Positions 18,839 through 27,200 of a DNA stretch of 64,000 bases are shown one piece after another (the stretch's first letter is position 1; every line of letters begins with the position of its first letter). Source of the stretch: an uncultured Rhodopila sp. Its GTDB lineage: Bacteria > Pseudomonadota > Alphaproteobacteria > Acetobacterales > Acetobacteraceae. Below the pieces are notes generated by a model, which was not told the origin of the DNA, did no database searches, and saw only the letters and a program-made list of their open reading frames with translations. A program made the translations under genes and the position numbers. Where the stretch lies: contig CAIZFE010000080.1 of assembly GCA_903932145.1 (NCBI GenBank), positions 24,800 through 88,799 on the forward strand, given 5' to 3'.

Positions 18839-19450
18839 ATGGTGTTAGCCGTTACCGTAGCGACGCTCTCGGCCCCCCGGGCTTCCCCACCGCGGCTCCT
18901 GGTATTGGGGGATTCCCTCACCGCCGGTTACGGACTCACGCACGACGACGGGTTCGAGGTCCGGTTGCAAAAGGCGTTGGCCGCGAGCGGGCACGATGTG
19001 ACGATTATCGATGGCGCTGTTTCGGGTGACACCAGCGCGGGCGGACGCGCAAGACTGGACTGGACGCTGGGCGATGGCGGGGCGGACGCGGCGATCGTTG
19101 AACTGGGTGCCAACGACGGCCTGCGTGGCGTGGACCCCAAGGACATGGAGGCGAATCTGACCGCCATCCTGGACACCCTGGCCGCTCGGCATATCCCGGT
19201 ACTGCTCACCGGCATGTTCGCCCCGCCGAACCTGGGGCCGGATTACCAAACCGCGTTTCGCGCGGTGTTCGACCGTCTCGGAAAACGTCCCGGCGTGCTG
19301 TATGATCCGTTCTTTCTGGAGGATGTGGCGATGCATCCCGATCTGATCCAGGCGGATGGTCTGCATCCGAATCCCGAGGGCGTGAAGGTCGAGGTTGCGC
19401 GACTCCTGCCCATGGTGAAACAGTTGCTGGCCGAGACCCATCCCGCATGA
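18839..19450 (+). CDS. tesA: Arylesterase / acyl-CoA thioesterase I-like GDSL hydrolase
   Basis: A 203-residue SGNH hydrolase. Block I VLGDSLTAGYG holds the catalytic Ser, block III GANDGLRG the oxyanion Asn, and block V DGLHPN the Asp-His pair. A short hydrophobic N-terminus (MVLAVTVATLSAP) suggests export to the periplasm, as for TesA, which hydrolyses acyl thioesters and esters. ATG 18839 is preferred because it begins that signal; an in-frame ATG at 18782 overlaps the divergent ybbA start and would add a charged leader. thpR follows after 9 nt. Confidence 0.88.
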   Translation: MVLAVTVATLSAPRASPPRLLVLGDSLTAGYGLTHDDGFEVRLQKALAASGHDVTIIDGAVSGDTSAGGRARLDWTLGDGGADAAIVELGANDGLRGVDPKDMEANLTAILDTLAARHIPVLLTGMFAPPNLGPDYQTAFRAVFDRLGKRPGVLYDPFFLEDVAMHPDLIQADGLHPNPEGVKVEVARLLPMVKQLLAETHPA

Positions 19451-19459
19451 GGTGACAGC

Positions 19460-19996
19460 ATGAGACTCTTTGTTGCCCTCGATCTGCCCTGGACGCTGCG
19501 GGACCGGCTGTCGGCGCTGGCCAGCTTCGGTCTGCCGGGCGCGCGGTGGGTGCCGCCGGAAAACTACCACATGACGCTGCGGTTCATCGGCGAGACGCCC
19601 GGCCATCGTGCCGAGGATATCGACACGGCGTTGATGGGACTGCGTGCGAAACGGTTTTCGGTGATGCTGGCCGGGGTCGGCACGTTCTCCAAGGGCGGGC
19701 GGAGCACCGCGCTGTGGGTGGGCGTGGAACGCAACCCGCAACTGGAGCATCTGCAAAACAAGATCGAAACGGCACTGCAACGCTGTGGCCTGGAACCGGA
19801 GCGCCGCCGCTTTCAGCCGCACATCACGCTGGCGCGGCTGGACAACGCGCCGGAGGTGAAACTGGCGGGGTTCGTGCAGACTCACAACCTGTTCCGAGCG
19901 GACCCGGTGCCGATGGAGCACTTCACGCTGTTCAGCTCGCAGTTGGGGAAAGAGGCTTCGGTTTATACGCCGGAAGTGGAATACGCTTTGGCCTGA
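19460..19996 (+). CDS. thpR: RNA 2',3'-cyclic phosphodiesterase (ThpR/LigT)
   Basis: A 178-residue 2H phosphoesterase. The two catalytic H-x-T-x motifs are HMTL (about residue 37) and HITL (about 122), and the protein starts MRLFVALDLP as is usual in the family. It opens 2',3'-cyclic phosphate ends of RNA; early work called it a 2'-5' RNA ligase. GAGGTGAC precedes the ATG. It is probably co-transcribed with tesA, from which it is separated by only 9 nt. Confidence 0.93.
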   Translation: MRLFVALDLPWTLRDRLSALASFGLPGARWVPPENYHMTLRFIGETPGHRAEDIDTALMGLRAKRFSVMLAGVGTFSKGGRSTALWVGVERNPQLEHLQNKIETALQRCGLEPERRRFQPHITLARLDNAPEVKLAGFVQTHNLFRADPVPMEHFTLFSSQLGKEASVYTPEVEYALA

Positions 19997-20035
19997 GACG
20001 CGTTATCGCGGCTGCCGCGCCCGGGCGGGCACCAG

Positions 20036-20116
20036 TCACGCCACCAATGGCAACAGGGCGATGTATGTGCCCAACAAGCCCAGGATGATGCCAACAGCCT
20101 TGAGATAAGATCGCAT
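20036..20116 (-). CDS. Possible 26-aa single-span membrane peptide
   Basis: A very short frame with a strong ribosome site (GGAGGC, 4 nt spacer) encodes MRSYLK followed by one hydrophobic helix rich in Gly, Leu, Ile and Val, ending LLPLVA. Two basic residues at the N-terminus would orient it N-in. It lies in the gap between thpR and the aldo/keto reductase. The ribosome site and the fully hydrophobic composition support it. I know no homologue. Confidence 0.42.
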   Translation of the reverse strand: MRSYLKAVGIILGLLGTYIALLPLVA

Positions 20117-20286
20117 GGTAGCCTCCATCTGCATGGCGGCGAACATGCCTGCCTCGGGGGGCCGGCGCTGTGTCGCGGGTCACAGAAGGACGCTAATTTT
20201 TCCAGGTGGCAGCGGCGGGGAGATAGCAGGGTAAGATTGTGGCAGCGTCCTGCCTGCTGTTTTCAGCCATATCGAGCCATAGCAAT

Positions 20287-21111
20287 CTACCCGGCGACAG
20301 AATCCCATGCCGGGGCGAACGGAGGGTTGACGCAGCGAAGCGACTTCGGCAGCGCCGCGATCGCCGCCCGATCCGCATCGTCCAGCCGTAGCTTTGCCGC
20401 TTCGAGGTTCGCGCGTTGGCTGTCCGGCCGAGCGGCTTTCGGAATGACCGCCACGTTTGGTTGATCCAGCAGCCAAGCCAGCGCGATCTGCGCGGCAGTG
20501 GCTCCGTAGCGGCGTCCGATCCGCGCCAATGTTTCGTTTTCGGCCAATTTCCCCTGTGCGAGCGGCACGTGTGCGATCACAGAAAGTCCGTGCGCGTGCA
20601 TGTAATTCAGGATCGGGGACTGGTCGATCATCGCATGGTACTCGATTTGATTACAGACGATCGGTGCCTGAACCTCCTCGATCGCCTGCCGCAGGTGCGC
20701 GACGGTGCAGTTGGCGACACCGATTTGCCGCACCAGCCCGGCCTGCTTCAGCTCCATCAGCGTTTCCAGGGCGGCTGGCAGGTTCGTGCCGGGACGAGGC
20801 CAATGCAGCATGTATAGATCGAGATAATCCGTCCTCAACAACTGTAGGCTTTCAGCGCAGGCGGCGCGGAATTCATCGGGAGTCTGGATGCTGTGATGCC
20901 CTTTGCTGGTCAGATGGAAATCACCGCGTGCGACACCAGACGCGACCCAGCCATTGCCGACCGCGTCCTGGTTGCCGTACATCTGTCCGGTGTCGAGGTG
21001 GCGGTAGCCAAGCTCCAGCGCCGATTCCACGGCGGCCTGGCAAGCAGCCCCCGTCATCCGGAAGGTGCCGAGACCCAGTCGGGGCATGCGCAAGCCATGT
21101 GCGGTGATCAT
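20287..21111 (-). CDS. Aldo/keto reductase
   Basis: A 274-residue TIM-barrel AKR. LGLGTFRM opens the fold, HLDTGQMYGNQ carries the catalytic Asp and Tyr, the TSKG block the Lys, and MLHWP the His. NADPH-binding residues fall in the C-terminal IPKAARPDSQRAN block. The family reduces aldehydes and ketones, and the substrate is unknown. ATG 21111 overlaps the stop of the upstream substrate-binding protein gene (ATGA), so the two are translated together. An upstream Met at 21159 would only add an Arg-rich leader. Confidence 0.92.
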   Translation of the reverse strand: MITAHGLRMPRLGLGTFRMTGAACQAAVESALELGYRHLDTGQMYGNQDAVGNGWVASGVARGDFHLTSKGHHSIQTPDEFRAACAESLQLLRTDYLDLYMLHWPRPGTNLPAALETLMELKQAGLVRQIGVANCTVAHLRQAIEEVQAPIVCNQIEYHAMIDQSPILNYMHAHGLSVIAHVPLAQGKLAENETLARIGRRYGATAAQIALAWLLDQPNVAVIPKAARPDSQRANLEAAKLRLDDADRAAIAALPKSLRCVNPPFAPAWDSVAG

Positions 21112-22019
21112 GCCACGCCCTCGGCCACGACCTGTTCGGCGAGGCTGTTGTCCACGCATGCCTCGAACGGAACGTCTCGCTTCAGCGCGCCACCGGAACG
21201 CATCGCGGCGGCGAGGCTATGGAAGCCCTCGGGCCGGGTGACCGGATCGGGTCCGTACAGATCCAACGCGCGATACCGGTCGATCGCGGCCGCATAGATG
21301 GCGGGCGGCACATCGGAAAAATATGACGCCAGAGCGCGCTGGATTTCCACCCCGGGAGTCGCCCTGATCCAGCGCAGCGTCCGATACATCGCCCTTACCA
21401 TCGCCAGCAATTCGTCTCGCTTTCGGTCGATAACCGACCGCCGCGTCACCAGGGTCGTATAGGCCGTCAGGCCCCGGTTGGCGGCGGCATACCACAGGTG
21501 CCCGACGCCCGAGGCCAGAAGCGCCTCCGCATAGGGTTGAAACACCTGCACGGCATCGAGACGCCCCTCGCGCAGGGCTTCAGCGTTCGCGGCCATCGTC
21601 CCATCGGTGACCCGTTGAACCGCCGCCGGGTCGGCACCGTCGCGGCGGATGTCATCCTGCAGGCACAGCCAGGGGGTCGGCACTTCGGACACCGTGCCCA
21701 ACCGGACGGTTGTCAGGTCGGCCGCCCGAAAGGACGGCCGGGGTTCGCGCCCGATCACGAAGAACGGGTCGCGCGCCACCACATCGCAGAAACACACGAC
21801 CTCCGACGCGGGGTCGGCATCATGTGCCAGCAGAACGCGCAACGGACCACCCCACATCACTTCGACCTCCCCGGACCGCAAGGCCTCGGCGGTGCGGGCC
21901 GGGTCAGAGGACGACCGCAATTCGACCTCGACGCCCTCCTTCGCATACGCGCCGATGGCATGGGCGGCGTAGAACGGAGTGTAGAACAGGGCACGAAAAT
22001 TCTCGGACAACGTGATCAT
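21108..22019 (-). CDS. NMT1/THI5-like ABC substrate-binding protein
   Basis: A 303-residue periplasmic-binding-protein-2 fold: SENFRALFYTPFYAAHAIGAYAKEGVEVEL is the family's opening (shown here in outline), then the ligand region WGGPLRVLL. Relatives bind nitrate, taurine, sulfonates or HMP thiamine precursor. There is no signal peptide, unlike most transport-associated members, and no permease or ATPase is nearby. It may therefore act in the cytoplasm, as THI5-type proteins do, or the true start may lie elsewhere. It is coupled to the aldo/keto reductase by ATGA. Confidence 0.8.
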   Translation of the reverse strand: MITLSENFRALFYTPFYAAHAIGAYAKEGVEVELRSSSDPARTAEALRSGEVEVMWGGPLRVLLAHDADPASEVVCFCDVVARDPFFVIGREPRPSFRAADLTTVRLGTVSEVPTPWLCLQDDIRRDGADPAAVQRVTDGTMAANAEALREGRLDAVQVFQPYAEALLASGVGHLWYAAANRGLTAYTTLVTRRSVIDRKRDELLAMVRAMYRTLRWIRATPGVEIQRALASYFSDVPPAIYAAAIDRYRALDLYGPDPVTRPEGFHSLAAAMRSGGALKRDVPFEACVDNSLAEQVVAEGVA

Positions 22020-22135
22020 GCGAGGTCCCTCGAACGACTGGAACCGGCACGATGCACCAGCTCTGGCTTCGACAACAGGTGCCGGCGAGGCGATAAGGAG
22101 TATTTTAGATATTGCTTTCAGGACGCGCCAAGCTT

Positions 22136-22158
22136 AAGGTGTATCCACGATACATCTT
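22136..22158. promoter_or_regulatory. NsrR-like operator (near-palindrome)
   Basis: An 11-1-11 inverted repeat reads AAGGTGTATCC / CGATACATCTT and matches itself at 9 of 11 positions. Its half site resembles the AAGATG-type half sites of NsrR. It ends 9 nt before the first gene of a cassette that itself encodes an NsrR-like protein, so autorepression is the natural reading. Binding is inferred. Confidence 0.55.
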
Positions 22159-22167
22159 GGTGCCATC

Positions 22168-22326
22168 ATGAACGTAGCCACGAAAATCTTCTTCCTTCCC
22201 GGCGATCTGGTTTCCGATCTGATCGGAGCAACCAAAGCGGACGACCGGATGATGATCCGGATGTTCGTCGATATGCTGTTCTGGAGTTGCGTCGTCGTCA
22301 TCGGTGCCTGGATGGTGTTCCGATGA
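22168..22326 (+). CDS. Small membrane protein, 52 aa, first gene of the globin cassette
   Basis: The N-terminal half is polar (MNVATKIFFLPGDLVSDL, then acidic/basic residues); the C-terminal half has a single hydrophobic helix with WSCVVVIGAWMVF. Its TGA overlaps the globin ATG (ATGA), which strongly supports translation. The ribosome site is weak. The function is unknown; its place suggests a partner in nitric oxide or oxygen handling at the membrane. Confidence 0.65.
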   Translation: MNVATKIFFLPGDLVSDLIGATKADDRMMIRMFVDMLFWSCVVVIGAWMVFR

Positions 22327-22757
22327 GCACGCGCCACGACTCAATAACGGAAGCAACGATCCGCTGCCTGATCGATGCCTTCTACGCTCGCGTTCGCAAC
22401 GATCCGGCGCTGGGTCCGGTTTTCGCCAATGCCATTGCGGATGCCGCGTGGCCGGGCCATCTACAAAAGATGTACGCGTTTTGGTCCTCGGTGATGCTCA
22501 CCAGCGGCCATTATAAGGGAAACCCGGTCGCCGTTCATCACCACGTCGCCGGTATCGCACCGCCGCTGTTCGGCAATTGGCTAGATCTGTTCGAAGAAGT
22601 CGCCACAGAGATCTTCGTTCCCGATATCTCGAATCGTTTCTTACAAGCCACTCGGCGTATCGCGGAAAGCCTGAAACTGGCACTGTTTTTTCGACCGGAT
22701 CAGCCATGGCCCGATGATCTGCGTCAACGGCCCGGGGGCAGCGCGTCATGCGCCTGA
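22323..22757 (+). CDS. Group III truncated hemoglobin
   Basis: A 144-residue truncated globin. The B-helix motif FYARVRNDPALGPVF and the block HLQKMYAFWSSVMLTSGHYKGNP are characteristic of group III. The proximal His lies in VHHHV. These haem proteins bind O2 and NO and are linked to nitrosative stress. ATGA overlap with the upstream small gene and a 10-nt overlap with the regulator gene place it in a tight cassette. The reading fits NO detoxification or sensing; activity is not proven. Confidence 0.9.
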   Translation: MSTRHDSITEATIRCLIDAFYARVRNDPALGPVFANAIADAAWPGHLQKMYAFWSSVMLTSGHYKGNPVAVHHHVAGIAPPLFGNWLDLFEEVATEIFVPDISNRFLQATRRIAESLKLALFFRPDQPWPDDLRQRPGGSASCA

Positions 22758-23197
22758 CCACCTTCAGCGACTATACGTTGCGAACTTTGATCTATCTGGC
22801 ATTACGCCCGGACCGGTTATCCACGATTGAGGACATCTCAGTTGCGTACGGCATCTCCGCCAACCATCTGACGAAAGTGGTGTACCAGGCCGCACAGGCC
22901 GGAGACGTCCTGACGTTACGTGGTCAGCACGGCGGCTTGCGCCTGGCCCGAGCGCCGGAGGATATCAATATTGGCGCGGTCCTGCGGAGGACGGAGCCGG
23001 ACTGGGATGTCGCGATGTGCTTTGGCTCCGACAAAGCCTGCGCGATCCAACCAGCCTGTGTTCTGCAATCCGCATTGGGAGAAGCGCTGGCGGCCTTCCT
23101 TGCTGTGATGGATCGAAAGACGCTGGCGGATATGGTTCTGCCCAAGCGGCAACTCTCGGCATTGTTACGGTTTCAGGATCAGGGAGCATCCGCATGA
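22748..23197 (+). CDS. nsrR: Rrf2 family transcriptional regulator (NsrR-like)
   Basis: A 149-residue winged-helix regulator starting MRLTTFSDYTLRTLIYLA, as NsrR does. Three cysteines at 91, 98 and 104 (spacing CX6CX5C) can hold the Fe-S cluster. NsrR represses NO-detoxification genes until NO destroys its cluster. It overlaps the globin gene by 10 nt and the PAS gene by ATGA. The palindrome at 22136-22158 is its likely target, giving autoregulation of the whole cassette. The CX6C spacing is one residue wider than I recall for IscR and wider than E. coli NsrR. Confidence 0.88.
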   Translation: MRLTTFSDYTLRTLIYLALRPDRLSTIEDISVAYGISANHLTKVVYQAAQAGDVLTLRGQHGGLRLARAPEDINIGAVLRRTEPDWDVAMCFGSDKACAIQPACVLQSALGEALAAFLAVMDRKTLADMVLPKRQLSALLRFQDQGASA

Positions 23198-23613
23198 CCT
23201 TCGACCCGGACCAGTTTGCCATCGAACTGTTGAACGCAATGCCCGACGCGGTCGTCTATGCCGATGCGGCTGGCCGGATCAGGTTCTGGAACGAGGGTGC
23301 CGAACGGATCTTCGGTTTCCAAAAAGCCGAGGCGCTGGGCCAATCGCTCGATATCATCGTGCCGGAGACATTGCGTGGCCGGCATTGGGACGGATACACG
23401 AAGACCATGGAGTCCGGCGTAACCCGTTTCGGTAGCGGAGACCTTCTCTCGGTGCCGGCCATCCGCAAGGACGGCTCCCGCCTGTCCATCGAATTCACCA
23501 TCGTTCCATTTCATGATGATGCCGGCCGCATCGCCGGGATCGCCGCCATTTTGCGAGACGTCACCGCGCGGTTTGAGGAAATGAAGGCACTGCGCAACCG
23601 GGCGCGCGGCTGA
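23194..23613 (+). CDS. Stand-alone PAS domain protein
   Basis: A 139-residue protein made of one PAS domain plus a short C-terminal helix. It has the PAS core DAVVYADAAGRIRFWNEGAERIFG near residues 17-40, IRKDG, and an IAGIAAILRDVTAR end. No kinase, GGDEF or HTH output is attached. Such a domain could bind haem, flavin or a small ligand, or bind another protein. ATG 23194 overlaps the nsrR stop. Its cassette suggests it helps sense NO or redox state; this is inference. Confidence 0.85.
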   Translation: MTFDPDQFAIELLNAMPDAVVYADAAGRIRFWNEGAERIFGFQKAEALGQSLDIIVPETLRGRHWDGYTKTMESGVTRFGSGDLLSVPAIRKDGSRLSIEFTIVPFHDDAGRIAGIAAILRDVTARFEEMKALRNRARG

Positions 23614-23673
23614 TCGGCTTGCGGGAAACGCGGCGATGCGGCAGGGATTGCTCCGGTCAACGGAGGAAATACC

Positions 23674-24642
23674 ATGCGCGTGGTGCTGATTGGCGTGTCT
23701 CACTGGCATACACCGTTCTTTCTTGATCCGTGCCTGGAGATCCAAGGCGTCACCATCGTCGGCATCAGCGATGCGGACCTGTCCCGCGCCGAACCCGCCG
23801 CTGCCAAGGCAGAATGCAAAGCGTTCACCGACTATCGGGAGATGTGTGCGGTCCTCAAACCCGACTTCGCGTTCGCCCTCGCTCGGCACTCCGACATGGC
23901 CGAACTGGCGCGCTTCCTGATCGATCAGCGCATTCCGTTTGCCATGGAGAAACCATGCGCGATTAACGCGACCGAGGCCGCCGATATTGCCGCCCGCGCA
24001 GAGGCCGCCGGGTTGTTCGTGGCCGTGCCCTATGTGATCCGCTACAGCCCATTAGTCGAAACGATCCTGTCGATGAACGAACCCGTGCAATACACGATGT
24101 TCAAGTTCATCGGCGGCATGGTCGATCGTTACCATCAGCAGAAGGTCGAGTGGGTGATCGACCGCAAGACCTCCGGCGGCGGTCCGTTGCTGAACCTTGG
24201 CGTGCATTTCATGGATTTGTGCCGTGTGTTGCTGCAAGGCGCCGAGTTGACCGTTACCGGGGCGATGATGTCGAACCGCAACGCCCATCTGACCATCGAG
24301 GACCACGCCGTTGTGCTGATGCAGGGCGGCGGTGCGAGTTGCATGGTCGAAACGGGGTATCTGTATCCGGCGCCAAACTCGGTATTCGATTTGCATTATT
24401 CTATCCGCACGGAGAATCATTACTTCGCGGCGCGCGACGACAGCACGCTGGAGATCGTCAGCAACGACCGCCAGCGGACGATCGTGCCGATGAAACTGAC
24501 CAATGTGCATTTCTACACGACGTTCGTGCGCGACACGTTGCAGCGGTTGAAGGACGGCCGGAAACCGATCGCCGACCTGACCGACAACGCGGCGGCGGTG
24601 GCGTTGGTGGAGGCAGCTTACGCGATGTCGCCGCTGGGGTAG
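23674..24642 (+). CDS. Gfo/Idh/MocA family oxidoreductase
   Basis: A 322-residue NAD(P)-dependent dehydrogenase. The N-terminal Rossmann region is followed by the family EKP motif (FAMEKPCAIN) and a C-terminal alpha/beta domain with GGGPLLNLGVHFMDLCR, which carries the His/Asp catalytic pair. The family acts on sugars, inositol and their derivatives; the substrate is not predictable. GGAGGAAATACC precedes the ATG. It converges with the DoxX gene and shares no operon with the PAS gene, 60 nt upstream. Confidence 0.88.
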   Translation: MRVVLIGVSHWHTPFFLDPCLEIQGVTIVGISDADLSRAEPAAAKAECKAFTDYREMCAVLKPDFAFALARHSDMAELARFLIDQRIPFAMEKPCAINATEAADIAARAEAAGLFVAVPYVIRYSPLVETILSMNEPVQYTMFKFIGGMVDRYHQQKVEWVIDRKTSGGGPLLNLGVHFMDLCRVLLQGAELTVTGAMMSNRNAHLTIEDHAVVLMQGGGASCMVETGYLYPAPNSVFDLHYSIRTENHYFAARDDSTLEIVSNDRQRTIVPMKLTNVHFYTTFVRDTLQRLKDGRKPIADLTDNAAAVALVEAAYAMSPLG

Positions 24643-24655
24643 CGAAACCCGGCAC

Positions 24656-25150
24656 TCAGGCGGTGAGCCAGCGCAGACCGACGCTTTGACGGACCCGGTC
24701 CAGTCTGGCGACCACACCATCCAGGCCCCAGACATGGCCGGCGCGCCTGACGATGAGAAGTCCCAGCGCCAGCGCAATGATCACATGTTCGTCGATCAGC
24801 AGGTTGTTGACGTTATCGATATACGGAAAGTCCATATGGCCCGTCCAATACAGCAGCATCAGCAGGATCGCGAATGGGGCGCTTGCCCGGACCATGAGAC
24901 CGGAGATCAGCGACAATCCGATCAGAAGATGTCCATATTCGACGCAGAATGAAATCACCGGCAGCCACGCGGAGCGCGGGAGACCGCCGTAAACCGAATG
25001 AAATGTCTTGGTACGGGACAGGAAGCCCGCGACATAACCACTGTCGCCAAAATGATTGATGGCAGCCCACAAAAACAGCCACCCCAGTGACAGCCGCAAT
25101 ACAAAAATCAGCGTCCGCTCCGCCTTGGAGCCCTGGTCAACATCCGGCAC
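24656..25150 (-). CDS. DoxX/TQO-type membrane protein
   Basis: A 164-residue protein with four hydrophobic helices, starting with LRLSLGWLFLWAAINHF. This matches the DoxX/thiosulfate:quinone oxidoreductase small-subunit superfamily. Redox function is proven only for archaeal DoxD/DoxX; most bacterial members are uncharacterised. GTG 25150 is chosen because AAGGA lies 8 nt upstream; an in-frame ATG at 25204 has no ribosome site. It stands alone. Confidence 0.8.
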   Translation of the reverse strand: MPDVDQGSKAERTLIFVLRLSLGWLFLWAAINHFGDSGYVAGFLSRTKTFHSVYGGLPRSAWLPVISFCVEYGHLLIGLSLISGLMVRASAPFAILLMLLYWTGHMDFPYIDNVNNLLIDEHVIIALALGLLIVRRAGHVWGLDGVVARLDRVRQSVGLRWLTA

Positions 25151-25264
25151 AGTCGTTGTCCTTCCGGCAAGCCAGCCCCCACCGGTCTGGCGAAATGATA
25201 TCACCGGGGTCGGATTGCATTGGCATTGATCCTCGTCAACCTCTTTCCGGGGGGCCGTCCTTAA

Positions 25265-26179
25265 CTAACCCAGCATGCCCAGGAATATCTGCAACGCTGG
25301 CACCACGACCTCCGGCGCATCCTCCTGGATGTAGTGCCCTGCCCCCGGCACCTGGATCACCGGCGCATTCGGCCAAAGCCCGGCAAAATCCGCCAACGCC
25401 AGGGCAGGTGGAATCGCCCGGTCGAGCATGCCCTCGATCATCAGCGCCGGTTTGTCCCGCAACGCCGCCACGCCGGGCGCACCCGCGCGCACAAAATCCC
25501 GGATGCGTCCCAGCGCCACATCCAACGGAAAACCGAGCGCCCCGATGCAGTCCGCGGGGGTTGGGAAGGCGGCGCCGTAGGCTCGGATGAACGTCGGCGT
25601 GACCCGGTCCAGACGCTCCAACCCGACGATCTGCATCACCGACAGGATGGTGGACCCGAGTTGCGACAGCACCGCCTCCGTCCGCCCGGTCGGCAGGCCG
25701 TCTCGGATCCAGCGGAACCAGGGCGTTTCGACAGGGTTTGGCAGGTCGCGCCGCCCGGCGGAGCCGTAGCCGACGACCGTGTTCATCAGCACGAGGCTGT
25801 GAATGCGTTCCGGATGCCGCACCGCGTAGCCGACGCCGATCGGACCGCCCCAGTCCTGCATCACCAAGGTGATGTCGCGCAGGTCCAAAGCCTCGATCAG
25901 AGCGGTCAGATTCTCGACGTGGGTCCGCAGTGTGTAATTGCGGTCCGGCGGAGTCTCGCTTTTGCCGAACCCCATATGATCCGGGACGATCACCCGGTGA
26001 GTCGCGGCCAGAGCCGGAATGAACGCGCGCCAGATATAGCCCCAGGTCGGCTGGCCGTGCAGCAGCAGGACCGGACGGCCGGAACCTTCATCCACATAGT
26101 GTTGGCGAAACCCGGCGGCCTCGCAGAACCGCGGCATGAATGGCCAGGTGCCGTCGAAATTTTCGTCAGCCGGTATCAT
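25265..26179 (-). CDS. Alpha/beta hydrolase of haloalkane dehalogenase type
   Basis: A 304-residue alpha/beta hydrolase. HGQPTWGYIW carries the oxyanion hole and a Trp, QDWGGP puts an Asp nucleophile at about 109 next to a Trp, and GHYIQED near the C-terminus holds the catalytic His. Asp nucleophiles with a neighbouring Trp are typical of haloalkane dehalogenases, where the Trp binds halide; epoxide hydrolases share the DWGG motif. Dehalogenation is the best guess but is not proven. Start ATG 26179. No transport or regulator gene is adjacent. Confidence 0.82.
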   Translation of the reverse strand: MIPADENFDGTWPFMPRFCEAAGFRQHYVDEGSGRPVLLLHGQPTWGYIWRAFIPALAATHRVIVPDHMGFGKSETPPDRNYTLRTHVENLTALIEALDLRDITLVMQDWGGPIGVGYAVRHPERIHSLVLMNTVVGYGSAGRRDLPNPVETPWFRWIRDGLPTGRTEAVLSQLGSTILSVMQIVGLERLDRVTPTFIRAYGAAFPTPADCIGALGFPLDVALGRIRDFVRAGAPGVAALRDKPALMIEGMLDRAIPPALALADFAGLWPNAPVIQVPGAGHYIQEDAPEVVVPALQIFLGMLG

Positions 26180-26264
26180 CGTTGTCGCCTCCCGTTGTTG
26201 CGGTCAGTGTGCCGCCGCCCGGCCATTGGGGAAAGACCCCGGCATCCCGGCAACAGAGACTCGG

Positions 26265-27038
26265 TTACACCCGCCCGGACATGCCCGCGATCACCACGGC
26301 CGCCCGGTCGCCAAATCGCCGCGGCATCGCCACCGCCGGCCACGCCGCCAGATCCCGGCGCGCCAGCACAGCCGGTAAGGCCGCGGCCACGAATGCACGC
26401 GGCACCCGGCCGGCCGCTGCGAGCAATGCCCTTCCTTCGTGCACGACGTCGTCGAGCACCGCCCGTCCCGCCACCGAACCGGGGTCGTCGATAAACGCCT
26501 CTGGCGACAGGCCATGCCGAACCAGTAAGTCCCGGGGCAACAGACAGGTGCCCTGCCCAGCCAACACGCCGGTTGCCCGCAGCACACCGGCCGCACCATA
26601 CGCGGCCCCGTAGAGGCGGAAAGCTTCCGGCTCCGGTGAGCCCAACGCCGATGCGGCGGCGACGGCAAGGCCACCCGCCCCGGTCAGCAGCCATGCGCGC
26701 CAATCGGCTGTTGTCTCGAACTCCCCATAAACCTCGGTTTCGCGGGCTTCGATCAACGGCAGCAGGTGGGCCGGGTTCAACCCACCGGCCGCGATGGCCC
26801 CGGACAGCGGAGTCGCCACCTCGTGCCGCTTGATCTCGCCCTCCACCACTTCCCGCCACCATTGCAGCCGGATCAGCGCCAGCGGCGGCTCGCTGGCGAC
26901 CTCACGCGCTCGGGCCAGTTCGTGATTAAACGCATACAGCGTCAGCAACACATCGCGCCGGTCGGGCGCGGCGAACAGGGCGGTTAGAAACCTGTCAGGG
27001 TCGTGGCGGCGAACCAGGGCGGCAATTGAGTCGTTCAT
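26265..27038 (-). CDS. Squalene/phytoene synthase family protein
   Basis: A 257-residue member of the trans-isoprenyl diphosphate synthase, head-to-head group. The block LLTLYAFNHELARAREVASEP corresponds to the first helix region, and LQWWREVVEG follows. The aspartate-rich motifs of true squalene synthases (DxxxD twice) are weak or absent: the first is NHELARARE. The protein resembles the NDUFAF6-like branch, which helps assemble respiratory complex I. Function is therefore more likely in assembly than in sterol or carotenoid synthesis. It is divergent from sodB. Confidence 0.75.
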   Translation of the reverse strand: MNDSIAALVRRHDPDRFLTALFAAPDRRDVLLTLYAFNHELARAREVASEPPLALIRLQWWREVVEGEIKRHEVATPLSGAIAAGGLNPAHLLPLIEARETEVYGEFETTADWRAWLLTGAGGLAVAAASALGSPEPEAFRLYGAAYGAAGVLRATGVLAGQGTCLLPRDLLVRHGLSPEAFIDDPGSVAGRAVLDDVVHEGRALLAAAGRVPRAFVAAALPAVLARRDLAAWPAVAMPRRFGDRAAVVIAGMSGRV

Positions 27039-27200
27039 GGGCGGGAGGTGACGCGGTTCGCCGGCCGATGCAAGACACCCCGCTTCGTTGATCCCTATGG
27101 GGCCCCCAGGGTTGACGACCCGCCGGGCTGGCCATAGCTAACGGTGTGTTCCCGCGCGCGTCCGCGTCGCTTCGCCACAACTGCAATCTGGAGGAATCCC

